Below the pieces are notes generated by a model. That model saw only the letters and a list, made by a program, of their open reading frames with translations. It was not told where the DNA came from and did no database searches. The position numbers and the translations under genes were made by a program. Of a DNA stretch of 64,000 bases, positions 30,552 through 39,288 are shown in pieces. Positions within the stretch are counted from its first letter, which is position 1. The number at the start of each line of letters is the position of its first letter. The DNA comes from Prosthecobacter sp. (GTDB taxonomy: Bacteria > Verrucomicrobiota > Verrucomicrobiia > Verrucomicrobiales > Verrucomicrobiaceae), in contig NZ_JACSRD010000123.1 of assembly GCF_014879935.1 (NCBI RefSeq), positions 124,001 through 188,000 on the forward strand. The letters run 5' to 3'.

Positions 30552-31681
30552 GGGTTCTCATCATTGATCCGAACCTGAGCCTCTCCAGCCCGTCGATGAA
30601 GGGCGTCGTGCGTTCACTCGGAGCCTGGCAGGAACGCGGAATCAAAGCCGAGGCCTGGTGCTGGTATTGTGATGAGGATTTGCCGCTGGACCGCGTCTTG
30701 AAGCTGCCGCGCATCGCGGTGCCGCTCCTGGGTGGTCTTTTCTTCGCATGGCAGGTGTTCTGGCGTGCGTGGTGGCAGTTCAGCGTGCTCAAAAAGCCGC
30801 GGCCGGATATCATCTATGCCATCGGCTGGTATCACCAGGCCTGCGATGTCGCCCACGTGCATTTTTCTCCGTTCGACTGGGAGAACCGCCAGCGCACGCT
30901 CGGCACGCACTCGCTGCGTGACTTCATCGAGCGTCTTGCGAACGGCATCCACCTGCGGCGCGCCCGTCGTTCGTTGCGTGAAACCACCGCCAAGGCGGTC
31001 CTTTGCGTGTCAGAGGCGGTCGCGAATGACATGCGGGCGGAGAACCCGCGTCTCCCGATCGAAGTCCTGCCGAACAGCTACGACCCGGAGCGCTTTCATG
31101 CGGGTGTCCGCGATCAATGGCGTGAATCCACACGGGAGAAACTCCACTTCGACCCCTCTCACAAGGTCTTCATCTTTGTCAGCACCGGTCATTACCGACG
31201 CAAAGGCTTCCTCCTCGCTGTTGAAGCCTTGCGTTGCCTTCGTCAAACTCATCCCGAGGTCCGGTTTCTCGTCGTCGGCGGCCGTGAAGAACGTCTGGCC
31301 GGCTTGCGCAACCAGATCGGACCTGACAACGACTGGATCACCTTCACCGGCATGGTGCCAGACGTGGAGAAGTATTTCGCCGCGGCCGATGCGCTGCTCT
31401 TTCCATCGTACTCGGAAGCATTCGCCTTGGTTGAAGTCGAAGCGGCGGCCTGCGGCCTTCCGCTGTTCCTCACACCTCATCACGGCTCGGAAATGATCCT
31501 GGAAGACGGCGTGAATGGCCGGCTCATCGATTTTCATCCGCCGCAGATTGCCCGTGTGCTGGCTGAATTCATCGAGGGACGCTGGAAGCCGCGGCAGATT
31601 CCCCTGAGGCACGCCATGGACGCCACCACCTACGCGGCACGACTGGGCGATGTGCTCATCCGGGCCTCTTCAAAGGCATGA
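30548..31681 (+). CDS. Glycosyltransferase family 4/group 1
   Basis: VLPNSYDPERFH, GHYRRKGFLLAVEALR, LLFPSYSEAFALVEVEAAACGLP. Confidence 0.85.
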   Translation: MRVLIIDPNLSLSSPSMKGVVRSLGAWQERGIKAEAWCWYCDEDLPLDRVLKLPRIAVPLLGGLFFAWQVFWRAWWQFSVLKKPRPDIIYAIGWYHQACDVAHVHFSPFDWENRQRTLGTHSLRDFIERLANGIHLRRARRSLRETTAKAVLCVSEAVANDMRAENPRLPIEVLPNSYDPERFHAGVRDQWRESTREKLHFDPSHKVFIFVSTGHYRRKGFLLAVEALRCLRQTHPEVRFLVVGGREERLAGLRNQIGPDNDWITFTGMVPDVEKYFAAADALLFPSYSEAFALVEVEAAACGLPLFLTPHHGSEMILEDGVNGRLIDFHPPQIARVLAEFIEGRWKPRQIPLRHAMDATTYAARLGDVLIRASSKA

Positions 31682-32238
31682 TCTCCACTTTTCTGGCCGC
31701 ACTGAACAGCCTCATCGTGGCGTTGCGCAGCGGCGGCGTCTGGCATCGCTGTCAGCGTTTCTACGGCCTGCCGATCCTCATCCGGCAGCCGGGAGCCAGG
31801 CTGGAGATCGGCCGTCGCGTCGTGGCACTGAGCAAACCTCGACTGAACGAGATCGGGCTCATTCAGCCGGTCGTCTTCTCCCTGCTGACACCTGAGGCGG
31901 TCATCCACATCGACGATGATGCCGGGCTTTCAGGCTGCACGCTCAGTGCCCGTCGTGAGATCCGGGTCGGCCAGGGCACCATGATCGGCAGTGGTGTGCT
32001 GATCATGGATCACGACGCGCATGCGCTGCCGCTGCCGGGCACGCACGGTTCAGTGGCGGTCAAACCAGTCCACATCGGACGTGAAGTCTTCATCGGCGCC
32101 CGGGCCATCATTCTCAAAGGCGTCACCATCGGGGACCATGCCGTCATCGGCGCGGGGGCGGTCGTCACTCACGACGTGCCGGCACACCATGTCGCCGTGG
32201 GCAATCCTGCCCGTGTCGTTCCACCGGAAACAGAATGA
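31678..32238 (+). CDS. Left-handed beta-helix (hexapeptide) acyltransferase
   Basis: VHIGREVFIGARAIILKGVTIGDHAVIGAGAVVTHDVPAHHVAVGNPARVV. Confidence 0.88.
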   Translation: MISTFLAALNSLIVALRSGGVWHRCQRFYGLPILIRQPGARLEIGRRVVALSKPRLNEIGLIQPVVFSLLTPEAVIHIDDDAGLSGCTLSARREIRVGQGTMIGSGVLIMDHDAHALPLPGTHGSVAVKPVHIGREVFIGARAIILKGVTIGDHAVIGAGAVVTHDVPAHHVAVGNPARVVPPETE

Positions 32239-33074
32239 ACACACCCACTGAACACGGCGTGCTTTATGTCGCTTACGGTCAGCGTCATCTGGCCGAGGCA
32301 ATCCACTCCTGCGGCAGCCTGCGGCGGGTGCATGCGGAAATCCCGGTTCACCTCGTGACCTCCGCGGAGGATCTCGCCACCCGTGGCGACGAGCTGCACG
32401 CTCATTTTGGCTCATGCTCGGTTCATCCTGACATCCGCCGCACTTTCAGGGACAAGATCATCGGCATGCAGATGTCCCCCTTCCCCCGGACGCTTTACCT
32501 GGACTCTGATACCGAGCTGCTGGGACGTGTGGATGATGTGTTCGACATTCTGGGCAAATTTGAGTTCGCCTACTGCCGCGACACCGTTCGCTACGCCATG
32601 CCTGCCCCCGAGGTTCCGCCCATTTTCAGCGAACCCAACGGCGGTGTTCTGGCCTATCGCAGATGTCCTGCTGTTGAGGCGCTGCTTACGCGCTGGCTTC
32701 AGATCAATGACTCGGAGGAAGCCGCCTACAAGAAGGCGCATGGACCGCGCTCGGTGTATGTGGACCAGGGTGCCTTGCGGATCGCGCTCTATGAGTCTGA
32801 CGTCCGCCAGTATGTGTTTGGCTCGGAGTACAACCTCCGTGCCTATGCGCTTTGGTATGCAGGCGCCAGGGTCCGCATCCTGCATGCGCGGGAACCTTAT
32901 CTGACCAAGTACCGTCACAGCATCAACAACAACGAGGACATGCGTTATGGTGATGGCGAATCGTGGCCAGTCCGCCAGGTGATCAAACTGAAGATCTGGA
33001 TCAAGGAGAACTTGTTTGGCCGGTCACGCAACTGGCGTGACAAGGAGCGTCTCAGCAAGCAGTATCCGACTTGA
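32235..33074 (+). CDS. Glycosyltransferase (GT-A/nucleotide-diphospho-sugar transferase type)
   Basis: KIIGMQMSPFPRTLYLDSDTELLG (DxD), FSEPNGGVLAYRR. Confidence 0.7.
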   Translation: MNTPTEHGVLYVAYGQRHLAEAIHSCGSLRRVHAEIPVHLVTSAEDLATRGDELHAHFGSCSVHPDIRRTFRDKIIGMQMSPFPRTLYLDSDTELLGRVDDVFDILGKFEFAYCRDTVRYAMPAPEVPPIFSEPNGGVLAYRRCPAVEALLTRWLQINDSEEAAYKKAHGPRSVYVDQGALRIALYESDVRQYVFGSEYNLRAYALWYAGARVRILHAREPYLTKYRHSINNNEDMRYGDGESWPVRQVIKLKIWIKENLFGRSRNWRDKERLSKQYPT

Positions 33075-34252
33075 TGAAGCCCTCCCTGCTTCTGATCTGC
33101 CACACGTATGCCGTGCCCGAGCATGCGAAGAAGGTCACTGAGCTCGCACGCCATTTCACGCTGACCTGTGCCACCGTGCGGCCGCAGGATCTGGGGCCGG
33201 TTTATGGCTCCATCGTGCCGCCTCAGGACGATTCCTCCCTGACGTGGCGCTATGTCGAGCTGCCCGCCCTCGGTGTGAAGCCGTTCACCACCGCGGCTTT
33301 CTTGAAGGGTCTGTGCGGTGTCATCTGGAGCCAGCCGTGGGACTACGTGCTCGTGGAAAACGAACCGTGGTCCCTGGTCAAATGGCAGACGCTGTTCGCC
33401 TGCCGCATGGGCGGTCGAGTGAGCCGTTATGGCGAGTTCACCTGGGAGAACATCCGCCGCCCCGGACTGAAGGGCGTCATTCTTGATCTCGTTTACGATC
33501 TGACCGCTCGATGGACCGATTTCTGGGTGTGTGGCAATCAAGCCGCCGCCAACCTGGTCAAGGACCACGGCACACCAGACGAACACGTCATGGTCTGCCC
33601 GCAGCTCGGCGTGGACACGCAGGCTTTTCATCCTCTCACGCCTGCCGCGCGTGAACGGCAGCGGGAATCCCTGAAGCTGCCTCCGCGGGCGTTCATCATC
33701 GGTTTCGCCGGCCGGCTTGTTCATGAAAAAGGTCTGCTGGATCTCATCGCGGCCGCTGATGACTTGCAGCGCTCCGCGTCCACGATGAATCAGGCTGTCT
33801 GCGTGTCGCTCATGGGACAGGGGCCGCTGACGGCCAGGATCTGTGACGCAGCGCGATCGCGTCCATGGCTGCATTTGCTGCCGCCGGTGCCACATGGCGA
33901 GGTGCGGACCTTTCTCCAGTGCCTGGATGTGCTGGTGCTCGGCAGCCACCCGGTGCGCACAGGGCCGCATGTCTGGGAGGAGCAGTTCGGCCACATTTTG
34001 ATCGAGGCTCAGGCCTGCGGGGCTCTCGCCATCGGCAGCACCTCCGGTGCCATCCCTGAAGTGCTGGCGGATGAAGATCTGCTTTTCCCGCCCGGTGACA
34101 TCGTGCGGCTTCGCGCTCTTCTGGAGCGGCTGGTCGCTGATTCCGCCTTTTACCAGACCAAGCGGAACGCGTCTGCCACGCGTCTGCATGAACGCTACAC
34201 GCACGCCGCTGTGGCCGACCAGCTTGCCCGCGCCCTACTGAGCCTGCGATGA
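33071..34252 (+). CDS. Glycosyltransferase family 4
   Basis: VCPQLGVDTQAFHPL, IGFAGRLVHEKGLLDLIAA, GHILIEAQACGALAIGSTSGAIPEVL. Confidence 0.85.
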   Translation: MMKPSLLLICHTYAVPEHAKKVTELARHFTLTCATVRPQDLGPVYGSIVPPQDDSSLTWRYVELPALGVKPFTTAAFLKGLCGVIWSQPWDYVLVENEPWSLVKWQTLFACRMGGRVSRYGEFTWENIRRPGLKGVILDLVYDLTARWTDFWVCGNQAAANLVKDHGTPDEHVMVCPQLGVDTQAFHPLTPAARERQRESLKLPPRAFIIGFAGRLVHEKGLLDLIAAADDLQRSASTMNQAVCVSLMGQGPLTARICDAARSRPWLHLLPPVPHGEVRTFLQCLDVLVLGSHPVRTGPHVWEEQFGHILIEAQACGALAIGSTSGAIPEVLADEDLLFPPGDIVRLRALLERLVADSAFYQTKRNASATRLHERYTHAAVADQLARALLSLR

Positions 34253-35088
34253 CTTGCGTCTTGATACCGGTCTTCAACCGCAAAGCCCTCACGCTGCGCT
34301 GTCTCGACCTTCTGCAATGGACCCGCGATCAGCCTGGATGGCGTGTCGTGGTGATCGATGACGCCTCCACCGATGGCACGGCCGATGCTGTGCGGCAGGC
34401 GCATCCGCACGTGGACGTGGTCCGCGGGACAGGTGACCTTTACTGGACCGGCGGCATGCGCCTGGGCATGCAGCATGCGGCCAAAGCGGGCGCTGAAGTC
34501 TTCATCTGGCTCAATGACGACACGCATCCCGATGAGACCTCGCTGCGTCGCATCGACCGCATCGTGCGCGAACAGCCGGATCTGGTACTGGCCTCCACAC
34601 CGATCGTCGATGGCGAGGTTCACGTCTGTCATTCGTTGAAGCGAGGCCGTGCGCCCATCACTGGAGCGGAGTTTGACGTGGCGGACGTGCTCGCGGGTTA
34701 TCAGGTCGCCTTTTCGCGCAAGCTGGTGGAGACAATCGGCTTTCCCGATGACCAGCGCTGGCCGCACTACGCGGGTGACAGCTCCTACACGCATGCGGCA
34801 CATCAACACGGCTTCAAAGTGCGCATCGACTCGCTCAGCCGCATCGAACTGCCCGGATTCGAGCCCTACCTCACCGTCGCGCAGACCTTCTGGCACGGAG
34901 ACAAGAGCCTGGGGCGGCGCATTCACGACTGCTTCATCGCGAAGAGGTCGAAATACCGGCTGCCGACGCAATGGCACCTCGATGTCCTCTATCGTGGCCG
35001 GTTGGGTGCCAGCCTGATCTTTCCCGCCCGTCTGGGGCTGTGGACGCTGCAGATCATCCGCGAAGGCCTGAAGACCAAAGCCGCATGA
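34249..35088 (+). CDS. Glycosyltransferase family 2
   Basis: VLIPVFNRKALTLRCLDLL, VVIDDASTDGTADAVRQ, FIWLNDDTHPDE. Confidence 0.87.
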   Translation: MTCVLIPVFNRKALTLRCLDLLQWTRDQPGWRVVVIDDASTDGTADAVRQAHPHVDVVRGTGDLYWTGGMRLGMQHAAKAGAEVFIWLNDDTHPDETSLRRIDRIVREQPDLVLASTPIVDGEVHVCHSLKRGRAPITGAEFDVADVLAGYQVAFSRKLVETIGFPDDQRWPHYAGDSSYTHAAHQHGFKVRIDSLSRIELPGFEPYLTVAQTFWHGDKSLGRRIHDCFIAKRSKYRLPTQWHLDVLYRGRLGASLIFPARLGLWTLQIIREGLKTKAA

Positions 35089-36074
35089 GTTCGCCACAGA
35101 AGACATCCTCGCACATCCGCAGCGCCATCGTCGTGGGGCTGGCGGCGGCTGCGATCGTGCTTCTGATGGCCGTGCAGCCCTATGCGGCGGGCTACGGTCA
35201 CTTCCGGCGCACGCTGCTGGCCGAATTGCTGATGCGGTGGAAGGATCCCACGTGGCAGCATGGTGCGCTGATGCCGTTCATTGTCGGCTGGCTCGTGTGG
35301 AGGCGCAGACAGGAGGTCAGCCGGCTGCCGGAGACGTCCAATCGCGGGGGTTTTGCCCTCGTCGTGCTCGCCTTGCTCCTCTACTTCGCCGGCTTCCGCG
35401 CGAACAACTTCTACTGCGGTTACGCGACCGTCATGCTGCTGCTGGCAGGCGGATCGCTGTGGCTGCAGGGCTGGCTGCGCAGCCGGGTGATGCTGTTTGC
35501 GTGGCTGATGCTCGGCTTCATGTGGCCGCTGCCGTTTCTGGAGGAAAGCATCGGCTACCAGATGCGCCTGATGATGGTCAAGACGAGCGGATTCGTGCTG
35601 AACACCCTCGGCGTCGAGTCGCTGGTGTCCGGTACGGCGTTGCAATCCATGCCGAACCTCGAACTCGGGCGGAAAGCGGGGGATTTGTTCAGCGTGGGCA
35701 TCGCCGCGCCATGCTCCGGCATGCGCTCGCTGTTTGCGCTGCTCGTGGTGGGCGCCTTGTTCAGTTATTTTCGCCAGCGGTCGCTTGGACGCAGGCTGGC
35801 GTTATTCAGCACGATCCTGCCCATCGCCATCCTCGCCAACATGACACGCATTCTCGTTCTGATCTTCGCGGCGATGATTTTCGGCCAGGACTGGGCCATC
35901 GGCGATGCGCAGAAAGAGGTTTCCGCCTTCCATGAACTGACGGGCATCCTGGTCTTTCTCGTGGCCTTGCTGCTGCTCCAGGGCGCCTCATGGGTTCTGA
36001 ACCAGCTCTGTGGCGGGCCAGGTTCCCGCCGTGGACGGGTGGTTTCACGTCAGGTGGTCTCCTCGGTGACATGA
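35085..36074 (+). CDS. Exosortase (PEP-CTERM/EpsH-type transpeptidase)
   Basis: Polytopic membrane protein with exosortase motifs APCSGMRSLFALL, NMTRILVLIFAA, FHELTGILVFLVALLLL. Confidence 0.87.
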   Translation: MSSPQKTSSHIRSAIVVGLAAAAIVLLMAVQPYAAGYGHFRRTLLAELLMRWKDPTWQHGALMPFIVGWLVWRRRQEVSRLPETSNRGGFALVVLALLLYFAGFRANNFYCGYATVMLLLAGGSLWLQGWLRSRVMLFAWLMLGFMWPLPFLEESIGYQMRLMMVKTSGFVLNTLGVESLVSGTALQSMPNLELGRKAGDLFSVGIAAPCSGMRSLFALLVVGALFSYFRQRSLGRRLALFSTILPIAILANMTRILVLIFAAMIFGQDWAIGDAQKEVSAFHELTGILVFLVALLLLQGASWVLNQLCGGPGSRRGRVVSRQVVSSVT

Positions 36075-36784
36075 TTTTGCGTGCCGTCATTCTCTTCGCA
36101 CTCTGCGGCATGACCATGCTGCTCTGCCAGTTCTCACCCCAGCCAAGGGGTGGCGACGACATCGGCATCGTGGCGGACCTGCCGATGGTGGCGGGCAGTT
36201 TCGTGGGTGAATCCGAACCGCCCAGTGAGAAGGAGCGCGCGCTGCTGCCAGCCGACACGATCATCGTGAAGCGGGAGTATCGCACGCCCGGTCGTGCGCT
36301 CGAAAACCGCGATCTGGCGCATGCATCACTCGTCATTGCCGGCAATGACAGCCGCAGCATCCATCGCCCCGAAGTCTGTCTCGACGGCCAGGGCTGGACG
36401 ATCACCGATTCGCGGGTGCATGAGGTGAAACTGCTCTCCGGCGAGGTTTTGCGTGTGCGTGACCTCGCCATCGGACGCGAGGTGCTGCTGTCCGACGGCT
36501 CCAAGCTGCCGTTGCGGGCGCACTACGTTTACTGGTTCGTCGGCGCGGATGTCAGCACGCCGAGCAACCTGGAACGTCAGCTCATCAGTTTCCGTGACAG
36601 CGTCCTGCGGAATGTGAACCATCGCTGGGCTTATCCCTCGGTGATGGCACGCGTGACGGACAATCTCACGCTGCAGCAGAGCGGTGAACGTCGTCGTGAT
36701 GACGAGGAAACGGTGAAGATGCTCCTTTCACTGATCCGCAGCCTTGCGCCGCGATTGCAGAAGGATTTGGTGCCGCATTCATGA
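36071..36784 (+). CDS. EpsI/DUF3485-like exosortase-associated protein
   Basis: N-terminal membrane anchor, SIHRPEVCLDGQGWTI motif, directly overlapping the exosortase. Confidence 0.75.
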   Translation: MILRAVILFALCGMTMLLCQFSPQPRGGDDIGIVADLPMVAGSFVGESEPPSEKERALLPADTIIVKREYRTPGRALENRDLAHASLVIAGNDSRSIHRPEVCLDGQGWTITDSRVHEVKLLSGEVLRVRDLAIGREVLLSDGSKLPLRAHYVYWFVGADVSTPSNLERQLISFRDSVLRNVNHRWAYPSVMARVTDNLTLQQSGERRRDDEETVKMLLSLIRSLAPRLQKDLVPHS

Positions 36785-37581
36785 TTTCGAAGCTTATCGC
36801 CCATTTGCAGCCGCTCGGTCGCGTCGCGGTCGCCTATTCCGGCGGCGTGGACAGCACGCTGGTTTTAAAGGCCGCCGTGGATGCGCTCGGAGCGGACCAT
36901 GTCGTCGCCCTGCTAGCTGTTTCGCCCAGTTTGCCGCAAAGCGAGAAGGACGAGGCTGTTTCGCTCGCCAAACAGCTCGGCGCGCGACTGGAACTGCTGC
37001 CAACGAAGGAAACGAACGATCCGCAGTATCAGGCGAACGCGCCCAACCGCTGTTACTTCTGCAAGGACCACGTCTATCGCGCTCTGCGGCAGTTTGCGGA
37101 GCAAAACGGCATCATGCATGTGCTGGATGGCATGAACGCCGAGGACACGCTCGATGTCCGTCCGGGCCGGGCGGCGGCGCGTGAGCTGAAGATCCTCAGC
37201 CCGCTGCATGATCTCGGTTTCAGCAAGAAGGATGTGCGTGAGGCGGCGAAAGCAGTCGGTTTACCGAACTGGGACAAACCCGCTGCCGCCTGTCTCGCCT
37301 CCCGCGTGCCGTATGGCACGAGCGTGACGCCGAAACTGCTGTCGCAGATCGAGCGTGCGGAGGCCGCGCTGTTTGATCTGGGCTTCCGTGAGCTGCGCGT
37401 CCGGCATCATGGCGATGTCGCCAGGCTGGAGGTGCCCGAAGCCGACCTGGTGCAGGCCTTGCAGCAACGAAACGAGATCACGGCAGCCTTGCGGGCCGTG
37501 GGATACACCTACATCACGCTCGATCTCGCCGGATTCCGCTCCGGCAGCATGAACGAAGTGCTCAAAGCCCGCGCCGCATGA
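36781..37581 (+). CDS. larE: ATP-dependent sacrificial sulfur transferase LarE
   Basis: VAVAYSGGVDSTLVLKAAVDALG, NRCYFCKDHVYRALR, ACLASRVPYGTSVTP. Confidence 0.9.
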   Translation: MISKLIAHLQPLGRVAVAYSGGVDSTLVLKAAVDALGADHVVALLAVSPSLPQSEKDEAVSLAKQLGARLELLPTKETNDPQYQANAPNRCYFCKDHVYRALRQFAEQNGIMHVLDGMNAEDTLDVRPGRAAARELKILSPLHDLGFSKKDVREAAKAVGLPNWDKPAAACLASRVPYGTSVTPKLLSQIERAEAALFDLGFRELRVRHHGDVARLEVPEADLVQALQQRNEITAALRAVGYTYITLDLAGFRSGSMNEVLKARAA

Positions 37582-38363
37582 ACGAATCGAAGCTTCGCGA
37601 ACTCCTCGCCCAGGTCAGCGCCGGACAGCTTCCCGCCGAGCAGGCGTTGGAACGTCTGCGCACGTTGCCGTTCGTGGAGGCAGGTCAGGTGCTGGCGGAC
37701 ACGCACCGCGCCATCCGCCAGGGCTTTCCCGAGACGGTGTTTGCGGAGGGCAAGACGCTCACGCAGACCACCGATGCGCTCACCTTGCTGGTCGGTGCAC
37801 ACGGTTGCGCGCTCGCGACGCGGGTGAGCATCGAAATGGCATCGCTGCTGTTGCAGCGCTTTCCGACAGGCAGCTACGACGGCGTTTCACGGCTGTATCG
37901 GATCGGGCAGATGGATCGCTCGTTTCAGGCGGCACCGGTGACCGTCGTCAGTGCCGGAACGTCCGATCTGCCGGTCGCGGAGGAGGCGGCGCAGACCTTG
38001 GAATTCGCCGGAGCCCGCGTGAACCGCATCAACGACGTCGGCGTGGCTGGATTGCACCGCGTTCTTGCCCGCATTGATGAACTGCGGGCGGCGAGCGTGG
38101 TGATCGTCGTCGCAGGCATGGAAGGGGCCCTGCCCAGCGTGGTCGGCGGTTTGGTGGCAGCCCCGGTGATCGCCGTGCCGACCAGCGTCGGCTACGGAGC
38201 CAACCTGCACGGCATCGCGGCGCTTTTGGGCATGCTGAACTCCTGTGCCAGCGGCCTGACCGTGGTAAACATCGACAACGGCTTCGGCGCGGCCATGGCA
38301 GCGTTGAGAATTTTGGGAACGGAGCAGCCCCGGCAGGCGCTGACGGCGAACGGAGGGCATTGA
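37578..38363 (+). CDS. larB: Nickel pincer cofactor biosynthesis protein LarB (AIR carboxylase-like)
   Basis: VVSAGTSDLPVAEEAAQTLEFAGARVNRINDVGVAGLHR, VVAGMEGALPSVVGGLVAAPVIAVPTSVGYGA. Confidence 0.9.
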   Translation: MNESKLRELLAQVSAGQLPAEQALERLRTLPFVEAGQVLADTHRAIRQGFPETVFAEGKTLTQTTDALTLLVGAHGCALATRVSIEMASLLLQRFPTGSYDGVSRLYRIGQMDRSFQAAPVTVVSAGTSDLPVAEEAAQTLEFAGARVNRINDVGVAGLHRVLARIDELRAASVVIVVAGMEGALPSVVGGLVAAPVIAVPTSVGYGANLHGIAALLGMLNSCASGLTVVNIDNGFGAAMAALRILGTEQPRQALTANGGH

Positions 38364-38370
38364 TGGCTCA

Positions 38371-38401
38371 GCACTGGTTTATAATTTCCATAAATTAGTG
38401 C
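38371..38401. promoter_or_regulatory. 31-bp imperfect palindrome with embedded TATAAT upstream of PEP-CTERM gene
   Basis: GCACTGGTTTAT-AATTTCC-ATAAATTAGTGC, 10/12 arm match; TATAAT at 38380-38385. Confidence 0.55.
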
Positions 38402-38441
38402 TCGCGCTGTCCTGAACTTCCCCTTAGCGTACTCAACTCTT

Positions 38442-39236
38442 ATGAACTCGCGTTGGGTCCTTGCCATCATCTCAGCCGCAGCCCTGGCATCCCCGGTCTG
38501 GGCCGATCCGCTTTCCATCACTGGCGTGGATGACAATGGATCGGCAGGCGTTTATGAGATCGGTGGTCAGAACTACTGGTGGCTCTGCATCGAGCCAGTC
38601 ACACCCGGCAATGTGCTGCCGGCCCAGACGATCTCGGTGGATGCCATTTCCGTGCTCGAAGGGTGGGACCAGCAGAACCAGGAGCGCCTGGACTTTTACA
38701 CCCTCAATGCCGGCTACTACACCACGGCCATTCCGAGACAGGTGGCCGTCATGCAGTATGTGCTCGACACCTACCTCCCCTGGGACACGCTGGCAGGTGC
38801 CTCCGGGCGCTTCGCCGAGCAGGACAGCGATGCCTCGAATTACGGCAACCATGACGCTTTCTACAATCCTCTGTTCGCCGTGCAGAACTTCCTCGCCGAG
38901 ACCTACGGCAAGGCAGTGAAGGAGGACTTCACCGACATGAGTGACTTCGTGGACTACTATCTGGCCGATCTGTCCCCCGCAGGCGTGGCCCGCTCCGGCA
39001 TCTTCCAGGACATCCTCGCTGACGTGGAAGGCCGCAGTGCCGCCTTCTTTGACAGTTACACGGCGCAGCACGGCTACCTCATCGCCAACACGCTTTTCCC
39101 CGAGGCCGACTCGAACAACTATCAGGACTCGCTCATCATCTTCTCCTTCGCTCCGGTGCCGGAGCCCGGTGGTGCGCTGTTGATCGCATGCTGGGGCTTT
39201 GTGGTGATGCTGCGCCGCCGCCGAGTGGCCCGATGA
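38442..39236 (+). CDS. PEP-CTERM sorting domain-containing secreted protein
   Basis: Signal peptide MNSRWVLAIISAAALASPVWA; C-terminus VPEPGGALLIACWGFVVMLRRRRVAR. Confidence 0.88.
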   Translation: MNSRWVLAIISAAALASPVWADPLSITGVDDNGSAGVYEIGGQNYWWLCIEPVTPGNVLPAQTISVDAISVLEGWDQQNQERLDFYTLNAGYYTTAIPRQVAVMQYVLDTYLPWDTLAGASGRFAEQDSDASNYGNHDAFYNPLFAVQNFLAETYGKAVKEDFTDMSDFVDYYLADLSPAGVARSGIFQDILADVEGRSAAFFDSYTAQHGYLIANTLFPEADSNNYQDSLIIFSFAPVPEPGGALLIACWGFVVMLRRRRVAR

Positions 39237-39288
39237 TCCGCCCAGTGCGGCATTGCCAGGAACTCTCGCGACCTGCGTCGCGAACGCC

